A DNA stretch of 64,000 nucleotides from Urbifossiella sp046350095. Lineage in GTDB: Bacteria > Planctomycetota > Planctomycetia > Gemmatales > Gemmataceae. Under the pieces are notes generated by a model. It had not been told where the DNA came from and did no database searches. It saw only the letters and a program-made list of their open reading frames with translations. A program made the translations under genes and the position numbers. The DNA lies in assembly GCA_046350095.1 (NCBI GenBank), contig JAXMBA010000005.1, positions 62,001 to 126,000 of the forward strand, written 5' to 3'. Positions 34,276 through 42,788 of this stretch are shown piece by piece (positions within the stretch are counted from its first letter, which is position 1; the number at the start of each line of letters is the position of its first letter).

Positions 34276-34276
34276 G

Positions 34277-34368
34277 AAATGACCAAGGGCCAATGACCCA
34301 CCAATGACCAAGGAAGACAGCCGAGTTCTTCCCTTGGTCATTGGTGGGTCATTAGGCATTGGTCATTT
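34277..34368. repeat. Fold-back repeat of AATGACC words
   Basis: The left arm (34277-34315) and right arm (34329-34368) pair over about 36 bases with few mismatches. Each arm has three near-tandem AATGACC words. The right arm includes the last codons of the DUF1501 gene. It lies between converging genes. Confidence 0.8.
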
Positions 34369-35793
34369 GATGACACCCCGAATCACCTCGCCGTGGACGT
34401 CCGTCAGCCGCATGTCGCGGCCGCCGAAGCGGTGCGTCAGCTTCGTGTGGTCGAAGCCCAGCAGGTGCAGCAGCGTCGCGTGCACGTCGTGGACCTGCAC
34501 CTTGTCCTGCACCGCGTGGTAGCCGAACTCGTCCGTCGCGCCGAACGCGGTGCCGCCCTTCGTGCCGCCGCCGGCCAGCCACATCGTGAACCCGAACGGG
34601 TTGTGGTCGCGGCCGTCGGAGCCCTGCGCCACCGGCGTGCGGCCGAACTCGCCGCCCCACAGCACGAGCGTGCGGTCGAGCAGGCCGCGCCGCTTCAGGT
34701 CCGTCAGCAGGCCGGCGATCGGCTTGTCCACCGCCCTCGCGTTCGTCTCGTGGCCGGTCTTCAGGCTGCTGTGCTGGTCCCACCGGTCGAAGCCGAGGTT
34801 CTGGCACAGCAACTCGGTGAAGCGCACGCCGCGCTCGACGAGCCGGCGCGCGAGCAGGCACTGCCGGCCGAATACCTCAGTCTTCGGGTCGTCGAGGCCG
34901 TACAGCTTCTTCGTCTCGTCCGTCTCGCGGCTCAGGTCGGCGAGCTCGGGCACGGCGGTCTGCATCCGGAACGCCAGCTCGTAGTTCGCAATCGCGGCTT
35001 CCACCGCGTCGGCCGCGCCGAACCGCTCGCGGCTGCGGGCGTCGAGGGTGCGGATGAGGTCGCGCTGGGCGGCCCGGCTGCGCGGGCTGGCGCCGCCTGG
35101 CGGGGTGAGGTCGGCGACCGGCTGCGACCCGTGGCGGAACAGCGACCCCTGGTACGACGCCGGGAGGAAGCCGCTGCCGAAGCAGTCCACGCCGCCGGGC
35201 GGGATCATGCCGCTGCCGAGGACGACGAACCCCGGCAGGTCGCGGCACTCGCTGCCGAGGCCGTACGTCACCCAGCTGCCGACGCTCGGCCGCCCCTGCA
35301 GGCCGCTACCGCTGTGGATGAAGTAGTTGGCGTTCGTGTGCTCGGAGAAGTTCGACGTGACGGAGCGGATGACGGCCAGGTCGTCGGCGCACGCCCCGAC
35401 GTGCGGGAACAGGTCGCTCACCGGCAGGCCGCTCTGGCCGTACGGCTTGAACTTCCACGGGCTCATCAGCGTGGCGCCGACGTTGTTGAACTGCGTCGGC
35501 TCGACCCGCGCCGGGAACGGCCGGCCGTGGTACTTCTCCAGCGCCGGCTTGGGGTCGAAGGTATCGACCTGGGACGGGCCGCCGTCCATGAACAGGAAGA
35601 TGACGCTGGTGGCCTTCGGCTCGAAGTGCGGCTTCTTCGGCGCGAACGGATCAGGCGAGCCGGGTTGCGCGCGGGCCTCGTCGTCGGCGAGCATCGTGGC
35701 CAGGGCGGCGGCGCCGAACCCGTTGGCGGAGCGGACGAGGAGTTCGCGGCGGGAGAGCGGCCGGGCGGACCGGCGGCAGGGGAAGTCGGGCAT
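34363..35793 (-). CDS. DUF1501 protein, Tat-exported
   Basis: A 476-residue protein. The N-terminus has SRRELLVRSANGFGAAALATML. DUF1501 blocks: SVIFLFMDGGPSQVDTFDPKPALEKYHGRPFP, VIRSVTSNFSEHTNANYFIHSG, GSWVTYGLGSECRDLPGFVVLGSG, TLVLWGGEFGRTPVAQGSDGRDHNPFGFTMWLAGGGTKGG and a C-terminal RFGGRDMRLTDVHGEVI. It is close in layout to the protein at 60079-61524. No partner cytochrome gene is adjacent. Confidence 0.92.
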   Translation of the reverse strand: MPDFPCRRSARPLSRRELLVRSANGFGAAALATMLADDEARAQPGSPDPFAPKKPHFEPKATSVIFLFMDGGPSQVDTFDPKPALEKYHGRPFPARVEPTQFNNVGATLMSPWKFKPYGQSGLPVSDLFPHVGACADDLAVIRSVTSNFSEHTNANYFIHSGSGLQGRPSVGSWVTYGLGSECRDLPGFVVLGSGMIPPGGVDCFGSGFLPASYQGSLFRHGSQPVADLTPPGGASPRSRAAQRDLIRTLDARSRERFGAADAVEAAIANYELAFRMQTAVPELADLSRETDETKKLYGLDDPKTEVFGRQCLLARRLVERGVRFTELLCQNLGFDRWDQHSSLKTGHETNARAVDKPIAGLLTDLKRRGLLDRTLVLWGGEFGRTPVAQGSDGRDHNPFGFTMWLAGGGTKGGTAFGATDEFGYHAVQDKVQVHDVHATLLHLLGFDHTKLTHRFGGRDMRLTDVHGEVIRGVIK

Positions 35794-35895
35794 GTCGGAG
35801 GTGCCGGTGCGGAAGGCGGGATACGGAGTGTTATACCCGCCCCGCGGCCCGGGGTGAAGCGCGAGGATGTGGCGGGGTGCACCTACGGACTTCGG

Positions 35896-35971
35896 CCAGG
35901 CGTTAGGCCGGGGCGCCAGCCCCGTCGGGTTCTGACGCGCGACGGGGCTGGCGCCCCGGCCTAACGCCTGG
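35896..35971. repeat. GC-rich hairpin, family member 3
   Basis: A perfect 32-base stem (35896-35927 with 35940-35971) and a 12-base loop. The core AGGCCGGGGCGCCAGCCCCGTCG is shared with the copies at 7203 and 10826. Unlike those, it lies between divergent genes, so it cannot be a simple terminator. Confidence 0.85.
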
Positions 35972-36095
35972 CGGCCTCGATCCCCCGTTGCGCCGGCGTG
36001 GCGCAACGCTGCTTGCGTTCCGGGCCGCCGTCCCGATAATCTCCCACGCCCGGCGGCGAACCCCCCTTCGCCTACCGGTCGGAGGCCACCCGGCG

Positions 36096-39000
36096 GTGAC
36101 CATCACCTGCACCCGCTGTCGGCGAACGCTGTCCACCGCCGACCCCGGCGGCCCGCCCGCGTTCTGCATGTACTGCGGCCAGAAGCTTTCCGCCGGCCCC
36201 GCCGACCCCAACACGCCCGTTCCCGCCGGCATGGTCACCGGCTCGTTCGTGCCGTTCTCCGACACCGGCGAGCCCGCCCCCGAGCCGCCGCCGGCCGTCG
36301 TCGGCGGGTACCACCTCCGCCGCTTCCTGGGCGCCGGCGGCATGGGCACCGTCTACGAGGCCGAGGCGCCCGACACCGGCGCCCGCGTCGCCGTCAAGCT
36401 CCTGTCCGGCCGCCTCGCCGCCAACCCCAGCTCCGTGGACCGCTTCCGCCAGGAGGGCCGCCTCGCCAGCCAGCTGGCCCACCCGCGCTGCGTGTTCGTC
36501 CTCGCCGCCGACACCGACGCCGGGCGGCCGTACATCGTCATGGAGCTGATGCCCGGCCGCACCCTCAAGGACGTGGTGGACGAGCGCGGCCCCGTGCCCC
36601 CGGACCAGGCCGTCGCCCACATCCTCGACGTGGTCGACGGGCTCGCCGAGGCGCACCGCCTCGGCGTGCTCCACCGCGACGTGAAGCCGTCGAACTGCTT
36701 CCTCGCCGCCGACGGCCGGGTGAAGGTCGGCGACTTCGGCCTGTCGAAGTCGCTCGCCGGCTCCGCCGACCGCCAGCTCACGCAGAGCGGCGCGTTCCTC
36801 GGCACGGTGCTGTTCGCGTCGCCCGAGCAGCTGCGCGGCGACCCGCTCGACTACGGCTCGGACGTGTACTCCGTCTGCGCCACGCTGTACTACCTGCTGT
36901 GCGGCGAGGCGCCGTACCACCACGAGAGCATCACCGCGGCGCTGGCCAAGGCCGTGACCGAGCCCGCCGTGTCGATCCGCGACCGCTGCCCGGCCGTGAG
37001 CGCGGCGCTCGACCGCGTGGTGATGAAGGGGCTGGAGCGCGACCCGGGCCGCCGCTGGAGTTCGTTGGAGGAACTGCGCGAGGCCCTGATCGACCTGGTG
37101 CCCGCGCGGCAGACGCCGGCCCGGCCGCGGGCGCTCATCGGCGCCTTCCTCCTCGACGCCATCCTGCTGACGCTGCTGGTGACGCTGCCGGTCGAAATCC
37201 TGCGGAAGCTGATCGGCTGGGGCCACGTCGCGCTCGCCGGCGTGCCGATCGACCCGGTCGAGGACGCGGTGACGCTGGCGTACTTCGCCACGCTCGAAGG
37301 GCTGTTCGGCCGCACCCTCGGGAAGGCGCTGCTGGGCCTGCGCGTCAGCCGCGTCGGCGCCACCGGCCCGCCCGGCCTCGGCTGGGCGTGGCTGCGGGCG
37401 GGCACGTTCTCGGCGATGGTGCTGGCGCTGATGTACGCCCCGGCGGCCGCGGGGCAGGTGCTCGGCGGGTGGGTCGGGCTGGCGGTGTTCGCCGCGGGGC
37501 TGGCCGTGTTCGCCGTGCAGCTGCGGCGCTCGCCCGGCGGCTACCGCGGCGTCCACGACTTCGTCAGCGGCTGCCACGTCACGCAGAAGCCGTTCCGCTC
37601 GCGGCGGCCGAAGCTGGTGTCGGTGCGGCCGAACCCGCTGGACGCGCTGGTGCCGCCGGACCCGTCGCAGCCGCTGCCGGCGACGCTCGGCGGGTACGCG
37701 GTCCGCGGCCGGCTGTGGGCCGACGGGACCGGCGGCGAGGTGTGGGCCGCGGAAGACCGAGCGCTCGGCCGCCGCGTCGTCATCTGGCTGACGCCGACCG
37801 CCGTGGTGGGAACGGACCCGTCGCGGCCGACGCGGCTACGCCGGCTCGGCGGCGGCCGCGTGGTGTGGGCCGGCGCCGACTGCGCGTGGACGGCGTTCGC
37901 CGCCCCGGTCGGGGCGCCGCTGGCCGACACGATCCACCCCCGGCGGCCGCTGCCGTGGGCCGACGCGCGGTTCCTGCTCGAACAGCTCGTGGACGAGTTC
38001 CGCGCCGCGGCCGCCGACGGCACCACGCCGCCGCGGCTGGGGCTGGATCAGGTGTGGGTGGAGCCGAACGGCCGCGTTCAGCTGCTGGACTTCCCCGGCG
38101 GCCCGGTGACGGCCGCGGCCGGGGGGGCGCCGTTCCCGCTGCTGCGGGCCGTGGCCGGGCTGACGCTCGAAGGCCGCCCGCGCGACGCCGACGCGGGCGG
38201 GGTTCGCGCCCCGGTTCCGCCGCACGCCGTGCCGGTGCTCGACAAGCTGTTCGACCCGCGCGGGTACCGCACGCTCGACGCCGTTCACGCCGACCTGGCC
38301 GCGACGCACGCCCACCCGCCGGAGGTGACGCCGGCGGTCCGCGGCGCGCAGCTGACGCTGCAGGCCGCGGTGCTGGCCGGCGGGCTGCTGCTGATGTTCG
38401 TGAGCGCGGCCGCGGTCGGCGTGGTGGTGACGGCGCTGGCCGCGCTGCAGGCCGACGTGGCCGACCGCACCCTGGCGGCGCTGCGCGACCCGGCGCAGGC
38501 GCCGCACCTGGGGCGCATCGACGGGGCGCAGAAGGCGCTGAACGACCCGCGGGCGGCCGGCCGGGTGGAGCGGCTGCGCGACCGCAAGCGCGACGAGGCC
38601 GACGCCCGCCGCGCGGAGCTGCTCGGGGTTCAGCGGAAGGCGCTGGACCGGATCGAGGCCGTGGTGCTCGACCTGTCGCGGGAGCCGGCCGAGGAGGCCC
38701 GCGAGATGGGCGTGGTGCTGGCGTGGGCCGCCGCCCCGGACAAGGCCGGCCGCGGCAACGTGGCCTCGCCCTGGGGCTCCGAGGCGGGGCCGGTGTGGGT
38801 GGTGCTGGCCGCGGTGCCGCTGGTGTGGGTGCTGACGGCCGGGCTGCTCCGCGGCGGCGTGTCGATGCTGCTCACCGGCATCGCGGTGGTGCGGGCCGAC
38901 GGCCGGCGGGCCTCGCGGCGGCAGTGCGCGTGGCGGGCGCTGCTGGTGTGGCTGCCGGTGGCGGGGCTGCTCACGGCGTCGGCGTGGGTGCAGGTCTACC

Positions 39001-39140
39001 ACCCGGCGCGGTCGGGGGCCGCGGTGGCGCTGTGGCTGCTGGCGGCGGCGCTGCTGCCGGTGTACGTGGCGGTGGCGCTGAAGTTCCCGACGCGGCCGCC
39101 GCAGGACCGCCTCGCCGGGACGTACCTGGTGCCCGCCTGA
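36096..39140 (+). CDS. Membrane Ser/Thr kinase with zinc ribbon, RDD domains and second kinase-like domain
   Basis: A 1014-residue protein from GTG 36096 (GGAGG 11 bases upstream). Regions in order: a zinc ribbon CTRC..CMYC (5-27); and a Pkn2-type kinase (about 70-335) with GAGGMGTVYEAE, VAVKLL, LHRDVKPSNCFL and DFGLSKS. An RDD membrane domain follows (about 345-480, RALIGAFLLDAILLTLLVTL). A second kinase-like domain (about 525-745, YAVRGRLWADGTGGEVWAAEDRALGRRVVIWL) has no HRD or DFG and is probably a pseudokinase. After a helical pair comes a second RDD-like membrane region (about 900-1014). It likely phosphorylates cytosolic proteins in response to a membrane signal. Confidence 0.9.
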   Translation: MTITCTRCRRTLSTADPGGPPAFCMYCGQKLSAGPADPNTPVPAGMVTGSFVPFSDTGEPAPEPPPAVVGGYHLRRFLGAGGMGTVYEAEAPDTGARVAVKLLSGRLAANPSSVDRFRQEGRLASQLAHPRCVFVLAADTDAGRPYIVMELMPGRTLKDVVDERGPVPPDQAVAHILDVVDGLAEAHRLGVLHRDVKPSNCFLAADGRVKVGDFGLSKSLAGSADRQLTQSGAFLGTVLFASPEQLRGDPLDYGSDVYSVCATLYYLLCGEAPYHHESITAALAKAVTEPAVSIRDRCPAVSAALDRVVMKGLERDPGRRWSSLEELREALIDLVPARQTPARPRALIGAFLLDAILLTLLVTLPVEILRKLIGWGHVALAGVPIDPVEDAVTLAYFATLEGLFGRTLGKALLGLRVSRVGATGPPGLGWAWLRAGTFSAMVLALMYAPAAAGQVLGGWVGLAVFAAGLAVFAVQLRRSPGGYRGVHDFVSGCHVTQKPFRSRRPKLVSVRPNPLDALVPPDPSQPLPATLGGYAVRGRLWADGTGGEVWAAEDRALGRRVVIWLTPTAVVGTDPSRPTRLRRLGGGRVVWAGADCAWTAFAAPVGAPLADTIHPRRPLPWADARFLLEQLVDEFRAAAADGTTPPRLGLDQVWVEPNGRVQLLDFPGGPVTAAAGGAPFPLLRAVAGLTLEGRPRDADAGGVRAPVPPHAVPVLDKLFDPRGYRTLDAVHADLAATHAHPPEVTPAVRGAQLTLQAAVLAGGLLLMFVSAAAVGVVVTALAALQADVADRTLAALRDPAQAPHLGRIDGAQKALNDPRAAGRVERLRDRKRDEADARRAELLGVQRKALDRIEAVVLDLSREPAEEAREMGVVLAWAAAPDKAGRGNVASPWGSEAGPVWVVLAAVPLVWVLTAGLLRGGVSMLLTGIAVVRADGRRASRRQCAWRALLVWLPVAGLLTASAWVQVYHPARSGAAVALWLLAAALLPVYVAVALKFPTRPPQDRLAGTYLVPA

Positions 39141-41796
39141 CGCTCCGCCGCGCCGCCCCGACGAGCCGCTCGGCGAGCCACGTCCCCGCGAGCATCCCGC
39201 CGACCATCCCGGCGGTCATCCCCGCGAACGCCAGAGCCACGGCCCCCGCCGGCGGCGTCACGTCCGCCGTCGCCGCGAGCCGCCCGCCGGCGGCCATGCC
39301 GACCAGCATCCCGACGTTCCCGCCGCCGAACATCGCCGCCGCGTGCCCGCCGCCCGGCAGCGGCCGCCGGCCGAGCCACAGCATCGCCGCGTTCGCCGCC
39401 GCCAGCATGCCGAGCCACATGCCCGGCTCCGCGCCCGTGCAGCAGCGGGCGCACGCCGGCGGCGCGAACCCGCCGTCGGCGAACCACCCCGCGAGCATGC
39501 CGAGGTTGCCGACCGTCAGCATCCCGAACGCCATGTCCGCGCCGTGCGACAGCGCCGGCCGCTTCACCCACCACGCCGCCAGCAGCCCGCCGAGCACCAC
39601 CGCCGCGGCCACGGTGACACCCGCGACCGCGGCCGTCGCCCCGGTCAGCAGCGCGAGCAGCAGCCCCTGCAGCGCCACGGCGACGCCGTGAACCACGCCG
39701 CGGCCCACGCCGCTCGGGGCTTCGCGCCGGGCCGTGCAGGCCGGCCGCACGCCGACGCGCCCGGCGAACCGCACCAGCGTGGCGCTCGACAGCACCATCA
39801 GCAGCACCGCGGCCACCGGGTGCAAGTACCCCGCGGCGGCGAGCGCCACGCCGACGACGTTGTACGCCAGCGCCGCGGCGAGCCCGCGCCGCACGGCGCG
39901 GACCCCGGCCCGGCACAACTCCACGGCCCACGGCAGCACGCGCAGGTCGCCGTGGTAGAGCGTCGCGTCCGACGCGGCCACCGCGAGGTCGGTGCCCGAC
40001 GCCAGCGCCACGCCGGCGTGCGCCGCGGCCAGCGCGGCGGCGTCGTTGATGCCGTCGCCGACCATCAGCGGCCGCCGCCCCGCCGCGGCCAGCGCCTGCA
40101 CGCGCGCCAGCTTGTCGGCCGGGAGGAGGCCGCCGTGCGCCGCGGGAAGGCCGAGCGCGGCGGCGCGGGCCGCGGCGTCGCCGGTCAGCACTTCGACGGG
40201 GAGCGCGAGGCGGTCGAAGGCGGCGAGCGAGTCGGCGGCGGAGTCGCGCAGCCGCTCCGCCACCACGGCGACCGCGGCGAGCTCGCCGTCAACGGAGACG
40301 GCGACGCGGTGGTCGAATCGGCTTTCATCGTGCGGGGTTAACCACGTCGGACGAAGCCCTTCCGCGCCCGCCCCCGCCACCCCCCCGGCTCCCCGACGCG
40401 CAGCGCGTGCGTCACGCCGCCCGCCACCACGTCCGCCTCGACGCCGCACCCCGGCACCGCCGTCAGGCGTTCCACGCGCACGTCCGCCCGCGGCAGCCGC
40501 GCGAACGCCGCCGCCACCGGGTGCTTGCTCCGCTCCTCGACCGCCGCCACCCAGCCGAGCAGTTCCGCGCGCTCCTCCCCGGCGCACGCCGTCTCCACGT
40601 CCACGAGGGAGAACTGCTCGTCGGTCAGCGTTCCAGTCTTGTCGAGCAGGACACAATCCACGGCGGCCAGCCGCTCGACCGCGTCGCCGGAGCGGACCAC
40701 GAGCCCGCGCTCGGCCAGCCGGCCCAGTACCGTCCACACCACCACCGGCGTCGCCAGCCCGAGCACGCACGGGCACGCCACCAGCAGCACCGACATCGCC
40801 CGGAACAGCGCCGCCTCCCACCCCAGCGGCGTGAGGACGGCCCAGTAGCCGAACGTCAGCGCCGCGACCGCCACGACCAGCGGCACGAACGCGGCGCTCA
40901 GCCGGTCGGCGCGGTGTTGCAGTGACAACGGGGTGTCACGCGCAGCCGCCACCGCCGCGAGCAGGCGGTCCACCTGCCGCGCCGTCCCGGCCGCGGTCGC
41001 CTCCACGCGGAAGGTCGCGTCGTGCGACGCCACGCCGGCGAGCACGCGGTCGCCGGGCCGCCGCACCACCGCGAACGGCTCGCCGCTCACCGGCGCCTCC
41101 GACACGTACCCCACGCCGGCGACGACCACGCCGTCCACGGGCACCGTCTCGCCGGGGTTCACCTCCACCACGTCGCCGGGAAGCACGTCCGTCACCGGCA
41201 CCGTGCGCGACCGGCCGGCGGCGTCCACGAGCCGCGCCGCCGCCAGCTGCCCGGCCCAGGCGTGGGCGCCGGCCAGCGGCGCGGGCGCGGGCGCCCACCA
41301 CCTTCCCGAGCGTCCACACCACCAGCAGGATCGACACCACCTCGAAGTACACCGCCCCGCGGCCGGTGACGTGCGCCTGCACCGACGCCGCGGTCGCGCC
41401 CAGCCCGGTGACGACGAACAGCGCCTCCAGCGTGATTCGCCCGTGCCGCAGTTCCGCCCGCGCGGCGCGGACCAGCGGCCCCCCCAGCAGCGCGAACACG
41501 ACCGCCGTGGCGCCGAGCATCAGCCACTGCACGAACCGGCGGACGTCGGCGGGAACGTCGTCGTGGAGGTTGAGCGCCAGCCCGAAGATCATCGACTGCC
41601 CGACGACGAGCAGCGCCGCGGCCAGGCGCATGCCGAGGGCCATCCCCGCGCGCGGGGCGACGTCGCGCTGGCGGGCGGCCTCGCCGAGGCTGAGGCAGCC
41701 GTAGCAGCGGTACGCGGCGGCGGCCCGGCCGGGCCACGGCCGGCCGGCGAGGCCCGACCCGCCGACCGGCCCGCCGCAGTGGGAGCAGTGCGACAT
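38971..41796 (-). pseudogene. Copper/heavy-metal P-type ATPase, frameshifted twice
   Basis: The protein is split over three frames. Part 1 from 41796 starts MSHCSHCGG..YRCYGCLS, a CcoI/FixI-like metal-binding N-terminus, then membrane helices. The first shift is within a GCCCGC repeat near 41285. Part 2 has VACPCVLGLATP, DKTGTLT and KHPVAAAF, then shifts again at a G7 run near 40380. Part 3 has MVGDGINDAAALAAAH and the last ATPase helices. An unusual tail of about 200 residues follows, with Met/Gly-rich helices (FGMLTVGNLGMLAGWFA, MFGGGNVGMLVGMAAGG, GMTAGMVGGMLAG). The tail's stop lies 170 bases inside the opposing kinase gene. All catalytic motifs are intact, so sequencing error is possible. 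Confidence 0.8.
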
Positions 41797-41880
41797 CGTT
41801 CCCGCTAGGTTACGAACACCTCCGCCGCTTGCGGCGGTGCAACACGCCGGTTCGCCTTGACCCGTTTTCCGGAACCGCCT

Positions 41881-42774
41881 ATGTCCCCAGCCGACCCGGC
41901 CGCCCGGCACGTCCCCGTCCTCCCGGACGCGGTCGTCCGCCTGCTCGACCCGCGGCCCGGACAGACGTGGGTCGACTGCACCGCCGGCGGCGGCGGGCAC
42001 GCGAAGCTGATCGCCGACCGCGTCGGCCCGACGGGTCGCGTGATCGCCCTGGACCAGGACCCGACCATGCTCGCCCGCGCCGCCGTGCGGCTCGCCGGGC
42101 TGCCGGTCGAACTCGTCCACGCGAACTTCGACCAGCTCGCCGCCGTGCTGGCGAACCGCGGTGTGACGGGCGTCGACGGCGTACTCGCGGACCTGGGTTT
42201 CGCGTCGGACCAGATGGATTCGGCGGGCCGCGGCCTGAGCTTCCGGGCGGACGGGCCGCTCGACATGCGGCTCGACGCCACCAGCGGCCGGCCCGCGGCG
42301 GACCTCGTGAACACGCTGTCGGAGGCGGGCCTCGCCGACCTGATCTTCGAGTTCGGCGAGGAGCGGCACAGCCGCCGGGTGGCACGACGGATCGTGGAAC
42401 GGCGGGCGACGCAGCCGTTCGCCACGACCGCCGACCTGGCCGACGTGGTGCGGCGGTGCGTGCCCCGCAGCGGCGGCATCGACCCCGCCACGCGGGTGTT
42501 CCAGGCCCTGCGGATCGCGGTGAACGACGAGCTCGGCGCCCTCGACCGGCTCCTCGCGGCGCTGCCCGCGGTGGTGAAGCCGGGCGGCCGGGCGGGCATC
42601 ATCAGCTTCCACTCGCTGGAGGACCGGCGGGTGAAGCAGGCGTTCCGGGCGCCGGGCGTGTGGAGCCCGGTGACGCGGAAGCCGGTGGAGGCGGACGCCG
42701 AGGAACTGGCCCGCAACCCGCGGTCGCGCAGCGCCAAGCTGCGGGTCGCGGCACGCGAGCCGACCCAACCCTGA
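41881..42774 (+). CDS. rsmH: 16S rRNA (cytosine1402-N4)-methyltransferase
   Basis: A 297-residue SAM-dependent enzyme (also called MraW) that methylates N4 of C1402 in the ribosomal P site. Marks: HVPVLPDAVVRLLDPRPGQTWVDCTAGGGGHAKLIA (SAM loop), VIALDQDPTMLARA, VDGVLADLGFASDQMD, RGLSFRADGPLDMRLD, and near the end GRAGIISFHSLEDRRVKQAFR. ATG 41881 was chosen; a TTG at 41857 is possible. In most bacteria it opens the dcw cell-division cluster, followed by ftsL. Here the next gene, 15 bases on, encodes a Pro-rich membrane protein instead. Confidence 0.95.
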   Translation: MSPADPAARHVPVLPDAVVRLLDPRPGQTWVDCTAGGGGHAKLIADRVGPTGRVIALDQDPTMLARAAVRLAGLPVELVHANFDQLAAVLANRGVTGVDGVLADLGFASDQMDSAGRGLSFRADGPLDMRLDATSGRPAADLVNTLSEAGLADLIFEFGEERHSRRVARRIVERRATQPFATTADLADVVRRCVPRSGGIDPATRVFQALRIAVNDELGALDRLLAALPAVVKPGGRAGIISFHSLEDRRVKQAFRAPGVWSPVTRKPVEADAEELARNPRSRSAKLRVAAREPTQP

Positions 42775-42788
42775 ACCGAGGGGCGCGG

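Noticed and set aside
38996..39931. Other long open frames on both strands through the kinase and P-ATPase region
   Set aside because: Long spurious frames are expected at this G+C. They are Arg/Pro/Gly/Ala-rich and have no domain patterns, while the kinase and ATPase frames have clear motifs.
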